NCBI GenBank assembly: GCA_042408445.1 | Contig: JBHORC010000040.1 | Span: 1-64,000, forward strand | Direction: 5' to 3' | Origin: CF-46 sp042408445 | Lineage (GTDB): Bacteria; Chloroflexota; Limnocylindria; Limnocylindrales; CSP1-4 | DNA: 64,000 bases | Shown here: piece after piece, positions 40,421 through 49,935 of the stretch | Numbering within the stretch: the stretch's first letter is position 1 | How the letters are laid out: each line of letters opens with the position of its first letter | Notes under the pieces: generated by a model | The model's input: only the letters and a program-made list of their open reading frames with translations | Database searches by the model: none | Told to the model about the DNA's origin: nothing | Made by a program: the position numbers and the translations under genes

Positions 40421-42589
40421 CTACTGGAGGACGGGCAGCCTCCGGCGCGGGTCGACCGGCTCCGGGACGACGACATCGGCGAGGATCTCGGCGATGTCCC
40501 GCGCCGTCACGACGCCGGCGCCGCGGGAGCCGACCACTTCGCCGCCTGCTGCTTCGTCCGCGGCCGCCTGTGCGTCGCTCAAGCCGTCCTTCAGCATCGT
40601 CATGCAGAACGGGCACGCCGTCGCGACGGTCTCGGCGCCCGTCTCGAGGGCCTGACGCGTCCGCTCGGCGTTGATCCGCGTCCCGCGGGTCTCCTCCATC
40701 CACATCCGGCCACCGCCGGCGCCGCAGCAGAACGTGTTGCGCCCGACCTTGTCCATCTCGCGCAGGTCGAGCCCGGGCACGGCACCGAGAACATCCCGCG
40801 GCGCGGCGATCACGCCGTTGTAGCGGGCGAGGTAGCAGGAGTCGTGGTACGTCACGGAGCCGGCTGCGGCCTCGTCGGCGACGCGCAGCCGGCCGGAGGA
40901 GAGCAGTCCCTGCAGATACGTCGAATGGTGGACGACCGAGAACTGGCCGCCGAGCTGGCCGTACTCGTTGCCGATCGTGTTGAAGCAGTGCGGGCAGGCC
41001 GTCACGATCGTGCGCTGCCCCATCCCGTAGCGGTTCAGCGTCTCGACGTTGCCGCTCGCGAGGATCTGGAACACGTAGTCGTTGCCCATGCGCCGGGCCG
41101 GATCGCCGGTGCAGGACTCCTCCTGCCCGAGGATCGCGAACCGGATGCCCGCCGCATTCAGGCACGTCGCGACGGCCCGGGCCACCCGCTTGTTGCGCTC
41201 GTCGAACGCGGCCGCGCAGCCGACCCAGTAGAGCACCTCGAGATCGTCGAGACCGCCGGGTGCCGCCGCGAGCGAGGCCACCGTCGGGACGTCGAACGGC
41301 AGACCCTTCGTCCAGTCGGTCCGCGTCGAGGCCGGCTGGCCCCACGGGTTGCCCTGGCCCTCCATGCCCCGGAACGCCGCCGTCAGCTCCTGCGGGAACC
41401 GCGACTCCTCGAGCACGAGGTTGCGCCGGAGGCCGACGATCTTGTCGACGTGCTCGATCAGGACCGGGCACGCCTCGACGCAGGCGCCGCACGTCACGCA
41501 GTCCCAGACCGCCTCGTACGGGATCGCGTCGTCGACGATCGGCGACGCCATCCGGGCGGCCGTCGGGGTGGCACCTTCGAGGCCGTAGGTCTCGCGGACG
41601 ATCGGGTTGTTCGGGATGAGATCGAGCCCGTGCTCCGCCTCGACCGACATGTCGCGGAGACCCATGATGAAGGCCTTCGGGTTGAGCGGCTTGCCAGTGG
41701 CATGCGCCGGACAGGCCTGCTGACACCGGCCGCACTCGGTGCAGGTGAAGCCATCGAGCAGGTCCTTCCAGCCGAGGTCCTGGAGGGACTTCAGCCCGAA
41801 CGTCGCGTCCTCGAGCTCGAGGTCCATCTTCGGCAGCTCGCCGCGGGGCGCGAGCTTGCGGTACCAGATGTTCGGGAACGCGGTGGCGATGTGGAGGTGC
41901 TTGCTGAACGGCAGGTAGACCAGGAACGCGGAGACCAGGGCGATGTGCGCCCACCACAGCACCGCGAACAGGACCTCCAGCACGGGCTGACCGAGGAGCG
42001 ACCGAAGGGGGATCGCGAGCGCCGCGGCGACGAAGGCGCCCGGCTGATCGCCGTACCGGGCGAACTCGACGACCTGGGCGAGCAGCTCCGTCGCCACGAC
42101 GCCACCGATCATCGCGAGGATGAGGAGCGCATCGCGGTTGAAGGTGAGACGGCGCGGTCGGGAGATCAGGCGTCGTTCGAACGCCCAGCCGATCGAGACG
42201 AGGACGATCACCGCGACGACGTTCTGCATCGCGGAGATTGCCGCCCAGAGCGCGCCACCAAGGGGCGCGGACAGCACGGCCTGGATCACGCCGCCCGTGA
42301 CGATGTTCGCCGTGCCGATCGTCAGGAGGACGAACCCCCAGAAGATCCCGGCGTGCATGAGGCCTGCGCGCCGGTCCTTGAACATCTTCGTCTGGACGAG
42401 GGCGTACTCGACGAGGCCGGCGAGTCGCTTCCCGACGTCAGCGAGCGGATCCGGCTGCGGCAGGACCGGCCGTGCCGCGGCGAACACCCGGAGGTGACGG
42501 GCCATCGCGAGCACGAAGACGACCGCCGCGCCCCAGAACACGATGAACACGAGGGGGTAGGCGGGGACGTCCCCGAACAGACCGAACAC
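40421..42589 (-). CDS. EtfD-like membrane ETF dehydrogenase (heterodisulfide-reductase type)
   Basis: A 722-residue membrane Fe-S protein. Five or so helices with His ligands form a NarI-like haem domain (1-240). Two 4Fe-4S motifs follow, CTECGRCQQACP and CVTCGACVEACP. Two CCG domains come next, with motifs around SCTGDPARRMGN, TACPHCFNTIGNEYG, CCGAGGGRMWMEE and ACPFCMTML. The architecture matches mycobacterial EtfD, which reoxidises ETF and passes electrons to menaquinone. Its position beside acyl-CoA dehydrogenase, etfB and etfA supports that role. Confidence 0.88.
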   Translation of the reverse strand: MFGLFGDVPAYPLVFIVFWGAAVVFVLAMARHLRVFAAARPVLPQPDPLADVGKRLAGLVEYALVQTKMFKDRRAGLMHAGIFWGFVLLTIGTANIVTGGVIQAVLSAPLGGALWAAISAMQNVVAVIVLVSIGWAFERRLISRPRRLTFNRDALLILAMIGGVVATELLAQVVEFARYGDQPGAFVAAALAIPLRSLLGQPVLEVLFAVLWWAHIALVSAFLVYLPFSKHLHIATAFPNIWYRKLAPRGELPKMDLELEDATFGLKSLQDLGWKDLLDGFTCTECGRCQQACPAHATGKPLNPKAFIMGLRDMSVEAEHGLDLIPNNPIVRETYGLEGATPTAARMASPIVDDAIPYEAVWDCVTCGACVEACPVLIEHVDKIVGLRRNLVLEESRFPQELTAAFRGMEGQGNPWGQPASTRTDWTKGLPFDVPTVASLAAAPGGLDDLEVLYWVGCAAAFDERNKRVARAVATCLNAAGIRFAILGQEESCTGDPARRMGNDYVFQILASGNVETLNRYGMGQRTIVTACPHCFNTIGNEYGQLGGQFSVVHHSTYLQGLLSSGRLRVADEAAAGSVTYHDSCYLARYNGVIAAPRDVLGAVPGLDLREMDKVGRNTFCCGAGGGRMWMEETRGTRINAERTRQALETGAETVATACPFCMTMLKDGLSDAQAAADEAAGGEVVGSRGAGVVTARDIAEILADVVVPEPVDPRRRLPVLQ

Positions 42590-43138
42590 CTAGTCCGAAC
42601 CCTCCGTCCCGTTCCGGCCCGCCGTCGCCCGCGTCGCATGATCGAACGGTCCGGCCAGCGTCTCGAGCGCATGGTTGAGCACGGCGACGATCGCGTCGAG
42701 CGACTCGATCGCGGCCCTGGGGCTGCCGGGCGTGTTGACGATCAGCGTCCCGCCCGCCACGCCGACGACGGAGCGGCTCAGGGCCGCGAACGGCGTCTTC
42801 GCCCGACCGTCCGCGCGCATCGCCTCGGCCAGGCCAGGCACCTCGTAGTCGATCACGTCGAGGGTCGCCTGCGGGGTCACGTCCCGGGGCGTCAGGCCCG
42901 TGCCGCCGGTCGTGACGACCAGTGGATGTCGCCCGACGGCAGCCCGCAGACGCTCGGCGATCTGCGACCGCTCGTCGCGGACGACGTCCCGCTCGACCTC
43001 GAAGCCGAGGCCGCGCAGTCGCGTGGCCAGGGCCTCGCCGCTCGCGTCTTCGCGCGTCCCCTCGGCGCTCCGGTCGCTCGCCGTCAGGACGAGCGCGGTT
43101 CGGCGGGCCGCGGTCCCGCCGATCCCATCCCCGGTCAC
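42590..43138 (-). CDS. moaB: MoaB/MogA-type molybdopterin biosynthesis protein
   Basis: A 182-residue MPT-adenylyltransferase-fold protein from a GTG that overlaps the moaC stop (GTGA). The signature VVTTGGTGLTPRDVTPQA and the later VNTPGSPRAAIESLDAI are diagnostic. It adenylates molybdopterin before metal insertion by MoeA. It sits in order moeA, moaC, moaB. A longer in-frame start exists but overlaps moaC coding and is Arg-rich. Confidence 0.88.
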   Translation of the reverse strand: MTGDGIGGTAARRTALVLTASDRSAEGTREDASGEALATRLRGLGFEVERDVVRDERSQIAERLRAAVGRHPLVVTTGGTGLTPRDVTPQATLDVIDYEVPGLAEAMRADGRAKTPFAALSRSVVGVAGGTLIVNTPGSPRAAIESLDAIVAVLNHALETLAGPFDHATRATAGRNGTEGSD

Positions 43139-43734
43139 CCGCCGCCGCTCCGGCGTCGACCGACGATTCGTCCCGCCGCCCGTGCCCCGGGTCGTCGCGC
43201 TGGGCGATCGTCGCTCGGCGTGTCGTCGGCGGGGCGGGTCCATTCACCGCTCTTGCCGCCGGTCTTGGAGACGAGGCGGACCGACCGGATCTCGACCCCG
43301 CGCTCGACGCCCTTCACCATGTCGTAGATCGTCAGGGCGGCGACGCTCGCGGCGGTCAACGCCTCCATCTCGACGCCCGTCGGGCCCGTGGTCGCGGCCT
43401 CCGCCCGGATCCGGAGCACGCCGGCGGCGCGATCCGGGGTCACGGCCACGACGAGGTCCGTGAGCGCAAGCGGGTGGCACAGCGGGATGAGCTCGCTGGT
43501 CCGTTTTCCGCCCATCACGCCGGCGATCTCTGCGACGCCGAGCACGTCGCCCTTCGGGCCGCCGCCGTCGATCACCATGCTCATCGTCTCGTCGGAGACC
43601 GCGACCGCCGCCTCGGCAACCGCACGGCGGGCCGTGTCGGCCTTCGCCGAAACGTCGACCATGCGCGGCCGGCCGCTGCGGTCCACGTGCGTGAGGCGGC
43701 GTCGTTCGGCGCGGGGCGCGAGATCCTTGGGCAT
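43135..43734 (-). CDS. moaC: Cyclic pyranopterin monophosphate synthase
   Basis: A 199-residue MoaC (GAGGGG before the ATG). Core motifs are THVDRSGRPRMVDVSAK, GVAEIAGVMGGKRTSELIPLCHPL and TGVEMEALTAASVAALTIYDMVK, including the catalytic Lys/His region. It makes cPMP from the MoaA product. The C-terminus has a 25-residue Arg/Asp-rich extension. moaA is not in the window. Confidence 0.95.
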   Translation of the reverse strand: MPKDLAPRAERRRLTHVDRSGRPRMVDVSAKADTARRAVAEAAVAVSDETMSMVIDGGGPKGDVLGVAEIAGVMGGKRTSELIPLCHPLALTDLVVAVTPDRAAGVLRIRAEAATTGPTGVEMEALTAASVAALTIYDMVKGVERGVEIRSVRLVSKTGGKSGEWTRPADDTPSDDRPARRPGARAAGRIVGRRRSGGG

Positions 43735-43820
43735 CGTCCCCTCAGTATCGCCGGTCGACGGTGACTTCGAAGCCGCCCGGTGGTGGTGGAGGCGCCCGGG
43801 GTCGTCGCGCCGCACCGTCG

Positions 43821-45170
43821 TCAATCCCGGTCGAGCCACCAGAGATCCACGGACGATCCGGCGGCGAGTCGATCCACCGTCTCCGGCACGATCGCCAGCG
43901 CATCCGCGACCGCCAGCGCGGACAGGACGTGGCTCCCCTGCCCCCGCCCGCCGCCCGCGAGCCGGACGGGGACGCGCCCCTCGGAATCCCGCACAGTGGC
44001 TCCCCCGCCGTCGCGCTCCGTCACGACGCGGAGAAAGGCCCGGCGTCCGGGGCCCTTCGTGACGTCCTCGAGGAGCACGGCGCGATCCGTGGATCGGAGG
44101 AGTCGGTCTGACGGCACGCCCGCCAGCCGCCGGATCGCGGGCCGAACGAAGAGCTCGAACGTCACGAAGCTGGAGACCGGGTTGCCGGGCAGCCCGAACA
44201 GGAGCGTCCTCCGACCCGAACCGCCGTCGGCGACGCCGAACGCGAACGGCTTGCCGGGCTGGACGGCGACCCGCCACAGCTCGATCCTCCCGATCTCCCC
44301 GAACGCCTCGCGGACCACGTCGTATGGTCCGACGGAGACGCCGCCGGAGACGACGATCGCGTCGACCCCTTCCCGGATCGCCGCAGCCAGACGGGCTCGC
44401 ACATCCTCGATCCGGTCCCGGGCGATCCCCTCGAACCGTGCTTCGCCGCCGGCCTCCTCGACCAGCGCCGAGACCCCGGGTCCGTTCGCGTCCGGGATGC
44501 CGGCCGGACCCGGATCCTGTCCCGCGGGCCGCACCTCGTCACCGGTCGCGAGGACTCCCACGCGCGGCCGGCGATGGACCATGACGCTCGGATTGCCGGA
44601 GCCGGCGATCAAGGCGATCGCGGCCGGCGTGAGCCTGGACGCGGCGGCGACGATCCGCTCGCCTTGACCCAGGTCGTCGCCGCGCTTACGGACCGCCGTT
44701 CCAGCGCCGAGCGCGGCGTGGACGAGCACCGCCGCCGGCAAGGGACCCGTCGCGTCGCGTCCACGCTCGCCAGCGGGCGAGCCGTCCGCGGACGCCGGTG
44801 TCGTCAGCTCGACCTGGACGACCGCATCCGCTCCAGGCGGGATCGGCGCGCCGGTCGCGATCCGGATCGCCGTCCCTCGTTCCACCCGTCGATCCGGCGC
44901 CACGCCCGCGCGCACCTCGCCGATCACCTCGAGACGGGTCGGCGTGCCCTCCGCGGCGCCGACGAGATCGGCGGAGCGCACGGCATATCCATCCATCGCC
45001 GAGTTGTCCCAGGGCGGCAGCGCGGTGAGGCTGATCACGTCCTCCGCGAGGATCCGGCCGCGGGCCTCGGCGAGCCAGGCGAGCTCGGGATCCGTCGGTG
45101 CCGCGATCGCATCGAGGACCGCCGCCCGCGCCTCCTCGACGGACAGGAGCCGATCCGTGACCGCGGTCAC
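43821..45170 (-). CDS. moeA: Molybdopterin molybdenumtransferase
   Basis: A 449-residue MoeA that inserts molybdate into adenylated molybdopterin. Motifs: LPPWDNSAMDGYAVRSADL, RIATGAPIPPGADAVVQVE, VLATGDEV and VSGGVSVGPYDVV, then LFGLPGNPVSSFVTFELFVRP. The GTG start overlaps the stop of the upstream site-2 protease gene (GTGA), so molybdenum cofactor genes share a transcript with that protease. Confidence 0.95.
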   Translation of the reverse strand: MTAVTDRLLSVEEARAAVLDAIAAPTDPELAWLAEARGRILAEDVISLTALPPWDNSAMDGYAVRSADLVGAAEGTPTRLEVIGEVRAGVAPDRRVERGTAIRIATGAPIPPGADAVVQVELTTPASADGSPAGERGRDATGPLPAAVLVHAALGAGTAVRKRGDDLGQGERIVAAASRLTPAAIALIAGSGNPSVMVHRRPRVGVLATGDEVRPAGQDPGPAGIPDANGPGVSALVEEAGGEARFEGIARDRIEDVRARLAAAIREGVDAIVVSGGVSVGPYDVVREAFGEIGRIELWRVAVQPGKPFAFGVADGGSGRRTLLFGLPGNPVSSFVTFELFVRPAIRRLAGVPSDRLLRSTDRAVLLEDVTKGPGRRAFLRVVTERDGGGATVRDSEGRVPVRLAGGGRGQGSHVLSALAVADALAIVPETVDRLAAGSSVDLWWLDRD

Positions 45171-46297
45171 AGGGCGCGGCCGCGGGCGTCCGCGCGGGCG
45201 TGGAGCACCGCCGCGATGGATCGCCGCGTCAACATCCCGCGCAGCGTCTCTCCGTCGAGCACGGGAAGCCCGTCGAGTCGCGAGCTGCGGAGGCGTTCGA
45301 GCGCGTCGGTGAGGCGCTCGTCGGGCGTCGTCGTTGGCAGGTCCGGCCCGCCGACCATGACGTCCTCGCTTCGGGTCGACGCCCAGTTCCTGCGCGGGAC
45401 GGCTCGCACCTGCGCCGCGCCGACGACGCCGACGACCGAGTCGTCGCGGACCACCGGCAGTGCCGGCCCCACGGACCCGTCGAGGATCGAGGAGGCAAAG
45501 GTGTCGAGGGTCAGCTGCGGCGAGATCGTCTCGAGTCGCTGCTCCATCGCGTCGCCGACGCGGATCCCCTGGACCAGCTCGTCGAGGACGATCCAGCGCT
45601 CCACGGAACGTGCCGATGCGAGGAGGAACCAGCCGACGAGCGCCAGCATGATCCCGTCGAGCGTGTCACCGGTGATGATGATCCCGAGGCCCACGAGCAT
45701 CAGGAACCAGCCCGCATACCGGCCGACAGTGCCGGCGGTCCGCGTGCCGGCCCGCTGGTCCTTCGTGCGGGCCCAGGCGATGGCCCGGACGAGCCGGCCG
45801 CCGTCCAGCGGGAAGGCGGGCACGACGCTCACCAGGGCAAGGATCACGTCGAGGACGCCGACGATCGCGAGAACGTCCGCGATCGGCCCGAACGCGGGAC
45901 TCGCCGCGAGCATCAGGACGCCGATGCCGCCGATCGCCAGCCCGATCGCCGCACTCACGGCGGGTCCGGCGAGGGCGATCGCCGCCTCGGCCCGCGGCGT
46001 GGAGCCGACGATGTCGACGGCCGCCGGCGAGCCGATGAAATGGACGACGACGGACGTGTCGTCCGCTCCGTCGCGACGCGCGACGACGGCATGCGCGAGC
46101 TCGTGGGCGACGACCGTGAGCATGAACCCGAGCGAGCCGATCAGCCCGATCGCCCAGCTCACGACGGGCTGGATGTCCGGCTGGAAGGCAGAGAGGCGGC
46201 CGGCGACTGTCACGGTGACGATCGCGACGATGAAGATCCAGGAGAGGTGGAGCCGGACCTCGAACCCGAGGATCCGGGCGACCGGAACGCCGTTCAC
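45167..46297 (-). CDS. Site-2 protease (M50) with C-terminal CBS pair
   Basis: A 376-residue intramembrane metalloprotease. The first helices carry HLSWIFIVAIVTV and the zinc motif VVAHELAHA (His 65 and 69); the third ligand lies in VVPAFPLDGGRLVRA. The last 140 residues are two CBS domains (SVERWIVL onward, ending DALERLRSSRLDGLPVLDG), which may sense adenylates. The GTG start overlaps the upstream TIGR01906 gene's stop. Substrate unknown. Confidence 0.92.
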   Translation of the reverse strand: MNGVPVARILGFEVRLHLSWIFIVAIVTVTVAGRLSAFQPDIQPVVSWAIGLIGSLGFMLTVVAHELAHAVVARRDGADDTSVVVHFIGSPAAVDIVGSTPRAEAAIALAGPAVSAAIGLAIGGIGVLMLAASPAFGPIADVLAIVGVLDVILALVSVVPAFPLDGGRLVRAIAWARTKDQRAGTRTAGTVGRYAGWFLMLVGLGIIITGDTLDGIMLALVGWFLLASARSVERWIVLDELVQGIRVGDAMEQRLETISPQLTLDTFASSILDGSVGPALPVVRDDSVVGVVGAAQVRAVPRRNWASTRSEDVMVGGPDLPTTTPDERLTDALERLRSSRLDGLPVLDGETLRGMLTRRSIAAVLHARADARGRAL

Positions 46298-47025
46298 CGG
46301 GCACCACCCGACGACGCCGCCCGCGAGGCGGTGACCGGCGAGTCGCGAGCTCCCAGTCGCGATCCGACGGACCGACGCATGAGCCGCACCGCGGCGAACC
46401 ACGTGACGGCCGCCAGGACGAGGATCAGCCCACCGACCGCCAGCGTGGTCTCGGACCAGAAGTCGAACGGGAAGAGCTGGACGAGCCGGTCCGTCCTTGG
46501 ATCGAACGTGTAGGAGCCGCCAGGAAAGAACAGGCGGTGGAACAGCTCGAAGGCGGCATCGAAGAAGAGGGTGACGACGACGCCGGCGATCACGACGCCG
46601 ACGATCAGGCCGCGCATGCCGTTCCGGATCGCGCGCCAGGCGCGCTCGGGATGGCCCAGGCGTCTGGCACCGACGATCAGCACGACCACCGCGACGGCCG
46701 AGGCGAGCGCGAGCGCGTAGAACCCGGCGAACACGCCGCGGACATCGCGCATGTGGGCTCGCTCCCGCTCCTCCAGAACCGGCGTCCCCGCCACCTCGAC
46801 CGCGAACGCCGGGGGCCCCAGGACGAGATCGTGGAGGATCGCGTTGGTCGCCGTCCCGAGCTCGGCCTCGGTGAAGCCGGTGAGGCGTGCGGCGCCCGTG
46901 CGCCCCTGTTCAAATGACACCCAGGCGGGCGTGAGGAACGGCAGGATCGCGACCGCGACGACGACAACCGCGGTGCAGACCGCCGTCACGACCCCCGCGA
47001 TGCGCGGACCGATGCCTGATCTCAC
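46294..47025 (-). CDS. TIGR01906/DUF1461 integral membrane protein
   Basis: A 243-residue protein with four predicted membrane helices and a conserved extracytoplasmic loop (ERERAHMRDVRGVFAGFY) typical of TIGR01906 proteins. A second family block, FFDAAFELFHRLFFPGGSY and DRLVQLFPFDFW, precedes the last helix. Function unknown. It is the first gene of a transcript that continues into the site-2 protease and moeA. The GTG start is set by a TAGGAT element six bases upstream. Confidence 0.75.
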   Translation of the reverse strand: MRSGIGPRIAGVVTAVCTAVVVVAVAILPFLTPAWVSFEQGRTGAARLTGFTEAELGTATNAILHDLVLGPPAFAVEVAGTPVLEERERAHMRDVRGVFAGFYALALASAVAVVVLIVGARRLGHPERAWRAIRNGMRGLIVGVVIAGVVVTLFFDAAFELFHRLFFPGGSYTFDPRTDRLVQLFPFDFWSETTLAVGGLILVLAAVTWFAAVRLMRRSVGSRLGARDSPVTASRAASSGGAR

Positions 47026-47031
47026 CCGGTC

Positions 47032-47037
47032 ATCCTA
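47032..47037 (-). promoter_or_regulatory. -10 element TAGGAT, leaderless-type
   Basis: TAGGAT is exactly six bases before the GTG of the TIGR01906 gene on the minus strand. Confidence 0.5.
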
Positions 47038-47095
47038 GTCCGGGCTCGGCTTCGAGCGGTCCGAGGCACGCCCGGTTCCGCGCGGCGACGCCGCG

Positions 47096-47530
47096 TCAGT
47101 CCTCGAGCGTCCGGGCCTGGTCCCACCAGCCGGAGATCGTCAGATCGGAGGGCATCGCGACGTTCAGCTCGGTCGCTGCCCGCTGGATCCGGGCGCGGAA
47201 CGCGTCGAGATCCAGGCCAAGGATGTCTCGCAGCCCGTCGATCGACGCCTGCATGAGGAGCTGGTGATCGTCGGGCCCGAAGCTCGCCAGGTTCAGCATC
47301 AGCGCCTCATCGCGCCACATCAGGACGTCGTTCGTCGTGGCGTCCAGCTGGTCGGCAAGCGTCTGGCGCCGGGTCGGCGTCTCGCTGACCTCCAGCAGCA
47401 GACCCGTCGTGAAGATGCCCTGGTGCTCGAGCCGGTCGAGATGGACCTGCTCGATCCGCGTCAGCTCTCCGATCGGTGGCACGGGGCGACAACCTCGCTG
47501 GTGTTCGGGACCGCTCGATGATGCCACGAC
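47096..47530 (-). CDS. DUF4332-like helix-hairpin-helix protein
   Basis: A 144-residue protein. PIGELTRIEQVHLDRLEHQGIFT and a second block DGLRDILGLDLDAF fit the DUF4332 pattern, a tandem HhH-like fold often called a non-catalytic DNA- or protein-binding module. The GTG at 47528-47530 has GAGGAGG eight bases upstream; a GTG at 47482 is an alternative. It is divergent from the SnoaL-like gene. Confidence 0.65.
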   Translation of the reverse strand, partial: VVASSSGPEHQRGCRPVPPIGELTRIEQVHLDRLEHQGIFTTGLLLEVSETPTRRQTLADQLDATTNDVLMWRDEALMLNLASFGPDDHQLLMQASIDGLRDILGLDLDAFRARIQRAATELNVAMPSDLTISGWWDQARTLED

Positions 47531-47624
47531 GCCGCCTCCTCGTGGCGTGCCTGACACGCGGGTAGCGGCGCCTGGCATGGTGCGCCAGCCCGACGGCGGC
47601 TACGGTCGTCGCAGGAGGACCGAC

Positions 47625-48059
47625 ATGACATCCGATGACAACAAGGCGATCGTCCGGCGCTTCGTGGACGAGATCTTCGTCCAGGGTCGCGCCGAGAGCG
47701 TCGACGAGCTCCTCGACGATTCGTTCGTCGGCCATACCTGGCCGTCGACCGGGGACCCGAAGGCGGACCTGAAGGCGGCGATCGACCGCACCTCCAAGGC
47801 CCTGGCGGACCCTGAGTTCACGATCGAGGACCTCGTTGCCGAGGGCGACCGCGTTGCGGTCCGCCTCACCTCGGCCGCGACACAGGTCGGCGACTTCATG
47901 GGAATGCCGGGCACCGGGAAGCGATACTCGATCGAGGAGATCCACGTCTTCCGGCTGCGCGACGGCCGGGTCGTCGAGCACTGGCACCAGTTCGACCAGA
48001 TGGGGATGATGCGGCAGCTCGGGGCGATGCCGGCGGCGACGTCCGGATCCCGGGGCTGA
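47625..48059 (+). CDS. SnoaL-like / ester cyclase family protein
   Basis: A 144-residue NTF2-fold protein with AGGAGG before the ATG. NKAIVRRFVDEIFVQGRAES, FVGHTWPS and YSIEEIHVFRLRDGRVVEHWH match the SnoaL-like polyketide cyclase or ester-cyclase group. It is probably a small-molecule isomerase or hydrolase; substrate unknown. Confidence 0.82.
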   Translation: MTSDDNKAIVRRFVDEIFVQGRAESVDELLDDSFVGHTWPSTGDPKADLKAAIDRTSKALADPEFTIEDLVAEGDRVAVRLTSAATQVGDFMGMPGTGKRYSIEEIHVFRLRDGRVVEHWHQFDQMGMMRQLGAMPAATSGSRG

Positions 48060-48066
48060 TCCCCCG

Positions 48067-48423
48067 CTACCCCAACGGTCGGCGCTCCAGCGGGACGTCC
48101 CAGTGCGCCTCGAGCAGCTCGAACCGCCGCTGCTCTTCGCGCTGGAACGTCTCCCGGTCGGTGAAGAGCCGCCGGGCGATCTCGGCGTCGCTGTGCTCCT
48201 CCATCGCCGGCCAGTCGCGGTAGGTGATCGAGACGAGGATGTCCCAGTCCGCCCGGCCGTCGCCGTGGAACCGTGGCGTCGACATCTCCACCGACGTGAA
48301 CCGCCCGGCAGCGAGCTGCTCGCGCAGCACCGGCCAGTGGTTCTTCCGGAACAGCTCCACGAACTCGTCGTGGCCGCCCCAACGGGTCCGGTAGAAGTAC
48401 AGGACCGTCACGGGATCGCTCAT
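48067..48423 (-). CDS. Small alpha/beta-barrel-like protein, unknown
   Basis: A 118-residue protein. LYFYRTRWGGHDEFVELFRK and WDILVSITYRDWPAMEEHSD suggest a dimeric alpha/beta barrel fold (EthD or antibiotic-monooxygenase-like); no firm family. Its ATG overlaps the stop of the upstream PLP decarboxylase (ATGA), so they are coupled and perhaps act on the same product. Confidence 0.6.
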   Translation of the reverse strand: MSDPVTVLYFYRTRWGGHDEFVELFRKNHWPVLREQLAAGRFTSVEMSTPRFHGDGRADWDILVSITYRDWPAMEEHSDAEIARRLFTDRETFQREEQRRFELLEAHWDVPLERRPLG

Positions 48424-49928
48424 CGGGCTTGAACCTCCGCTGCGGCTGCGCCGAGCAGCTCCCACGTCCGGGCGACGTGGCGACGCTCCGTCCGGAGGTT
48501 GCCGATCGCGAGCCGGATCGTGAACTGGCCCCGCAGCTTGGTATGGCTGAGGAATGCCTCGCCGGAGCGGTTCACGGCTTCCATGACCGCGGCGTTGTGG
48601 GCGTTGATCGCATCGTCGTCGCCCGCGAGCGACTCGGGCACGTGCCGGAAGCAGACGGTCGAGAACGGAACGGGGGCGAGCCGCTCCCAGCCCGGCTCGG
48701 CGTCGATCCAGTCGGCGAGCTCCGCTGCCAGGGCGAGGTGGTGTCGGATCCGTCGGCGCAGCCCGTCGAGACCGAACCAGCGGAGCTGGAACCACAGCTT
48801 CAGCGCGCGGAAGCGGCGCCCGAGCTGGGGCGTGTACTCGTTGAAGTTCCGCTCTGTTCCGTCACCGATCGAATCGACCGTCCGGAGGTACTCGGGGACG
48901 AGGCTGAAGGCGTCGCGGACGACGTCGAGGCGGCGGCTCAGCAGGAGCGAGGCATCGAGCGGCGTCCAGAGCCACTTGTGGGGGTTGACGACGATCGAAT
49001 CTGCCCGCTCCCAGCGATGGAACGGTCCGCGGAGTTCGGGGTCGATGGCGACGGCGCCGGCGTACGCCGCGTCGACATGGAGCCAGATCCCCTCCCGCCC
49101 CGCGATGTCGGCGACCTGCGCAACCGGGTCGACCGATGTCGAGGAGGTCGTCCCGACCGTCGCGACCACGGCAATCGGCTTTCGGCCGGCTGCACGATCG
49201 GCGGCGATCGCCTGTTCGAGGGCCTCGACGCGCATCTCGAACCGCTCGTTGGTCGGGATCCGAACCACCGCCGCTCGGCCGAGGCCGAGCGTCATGCAGG
49301 CCTTGTCGATCGAGCTGTGGGCCTCTTCGGACGCATAGACGCGCAAGGCCGGAACGTCCGCCCGCCCGGCGATCCCCGACATCGCGGCATCGATGCCCGC
49401 GGCCTGTCGGGCGGCCGCGAGGGCGATGAGCGACGACGTGGACGCCGTGTCGGTCAGGAGGCCGTCGAACGGGTCCGGCAGCCCGAGTGCCTCCCGCAGC
49501 CAGCCCACGACCACCTGCTCGAGCTCGGTGCCGCTCGGCGACGTCCGCCACAGCATCGGGTTCTGGTTCATGACGGCGACGATCATCTCGGCCAGCATCC
49601 CGGGCCCGGACGCCGTCGACGCGAAGTAGGCCATGAAGCCGGGGTGCTGCCAGTGCGTCGCGTTCGGCTCAATGAACGCGGCGTAGTCGTCGAGGATCGC
49701 GGCGAGATCCTCCGGCGCCGCTGCGGGGTGCGGCGAAACCCGTGCCGCGACGGAACCCGGCGCGATCGATGGCAGGACGGCGAAGGATTCGACGTGAGCC
49801 AGGTAGTCGGCCATCCGGTCGACCACCGCATGCGCCGACGCGCGGAACGTCTCGACGGACATGTCGCCGAGCCCGCTGAGCTGCTCTTCGGTGAGCTCGC
49901 CGAGCCCTGGTCGCGAGGTCGTCGCCAT
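48420..49928 (-). CDS. PLP-dependent aromatic-amino-acid decarboxylase family
   Basis: A 502-residue group II decarboxylase. The substrate loop HWQHPGFMAYFAST and WLREALGLP lie near the N-terminus. PLP contacts are in TVGTTSSTSVDP and WLHVDAAYAGAVAI (Asp), and the Schiff-base Lys is in VVNPHKWLWTPLDAS. Members decarboxylate DOPA, 5-HTP, tryptophan or phenylacetaldehyde precursors; substrate not determinable. It starts seven bases after a TAGGCT element. Confidence 0.92.
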   Translation of the reverse strand: MATTSRPGLGELTEEQLSGLGDMSVETFRASAHAVVDRMADYLAHVESFAVLPSIAPGSVAARVSPHPAAAPEDLAAILDDYAAFIEPNATHWQHPGFMAYFASTASGPGMLAEMIVAVMNQNPMLWRTSPSGTELEQVVVGWLREALGLPDPFDGLLTDTASTSSLIALAAARQAAGIDAAMSGIAGRADVPALRVYASEEAHSSIDKACMTLGLGRAAVVRIPTNERFEMRVEALEQAIAADRAAGRKPIAVVATVGTTSSTSVDPVAQVADIAGREGIWLHVDAAYAGAVAIDPELRGPFHRWERADSIVVNPHKWLWTPLDASLLLSRRLDVVRDAFSLVPEYLRTVDSIGDGTERNFNEYTPQLGRRFRALKLWFQLRWFGLDGLRRRIRHHLALAAELADWIDAEPGWERLAPVPFSTVCFRHVPESLAGDDDAINAHNAAVMEAVNRSGEAFLSHTKLRGQFTIRLAIGNLRTERRHVARTWELLGAAAAEVQAR

Positions 49929-49935
49929 CGGCCGA

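Noticed and set aside
40211..43327. 1038-codon open frame on the plus strand
   Set aside because: It is antisense to EtfD, moaB and part of moaC, which are clear real genes; composition is non-protein-like.
43735..43820. Molybdenum-cofactor riboswitch upstream of moaC
   Set aside because: The 86-base gap is too short for the known Moco RNA, and I see none of its conserved core.
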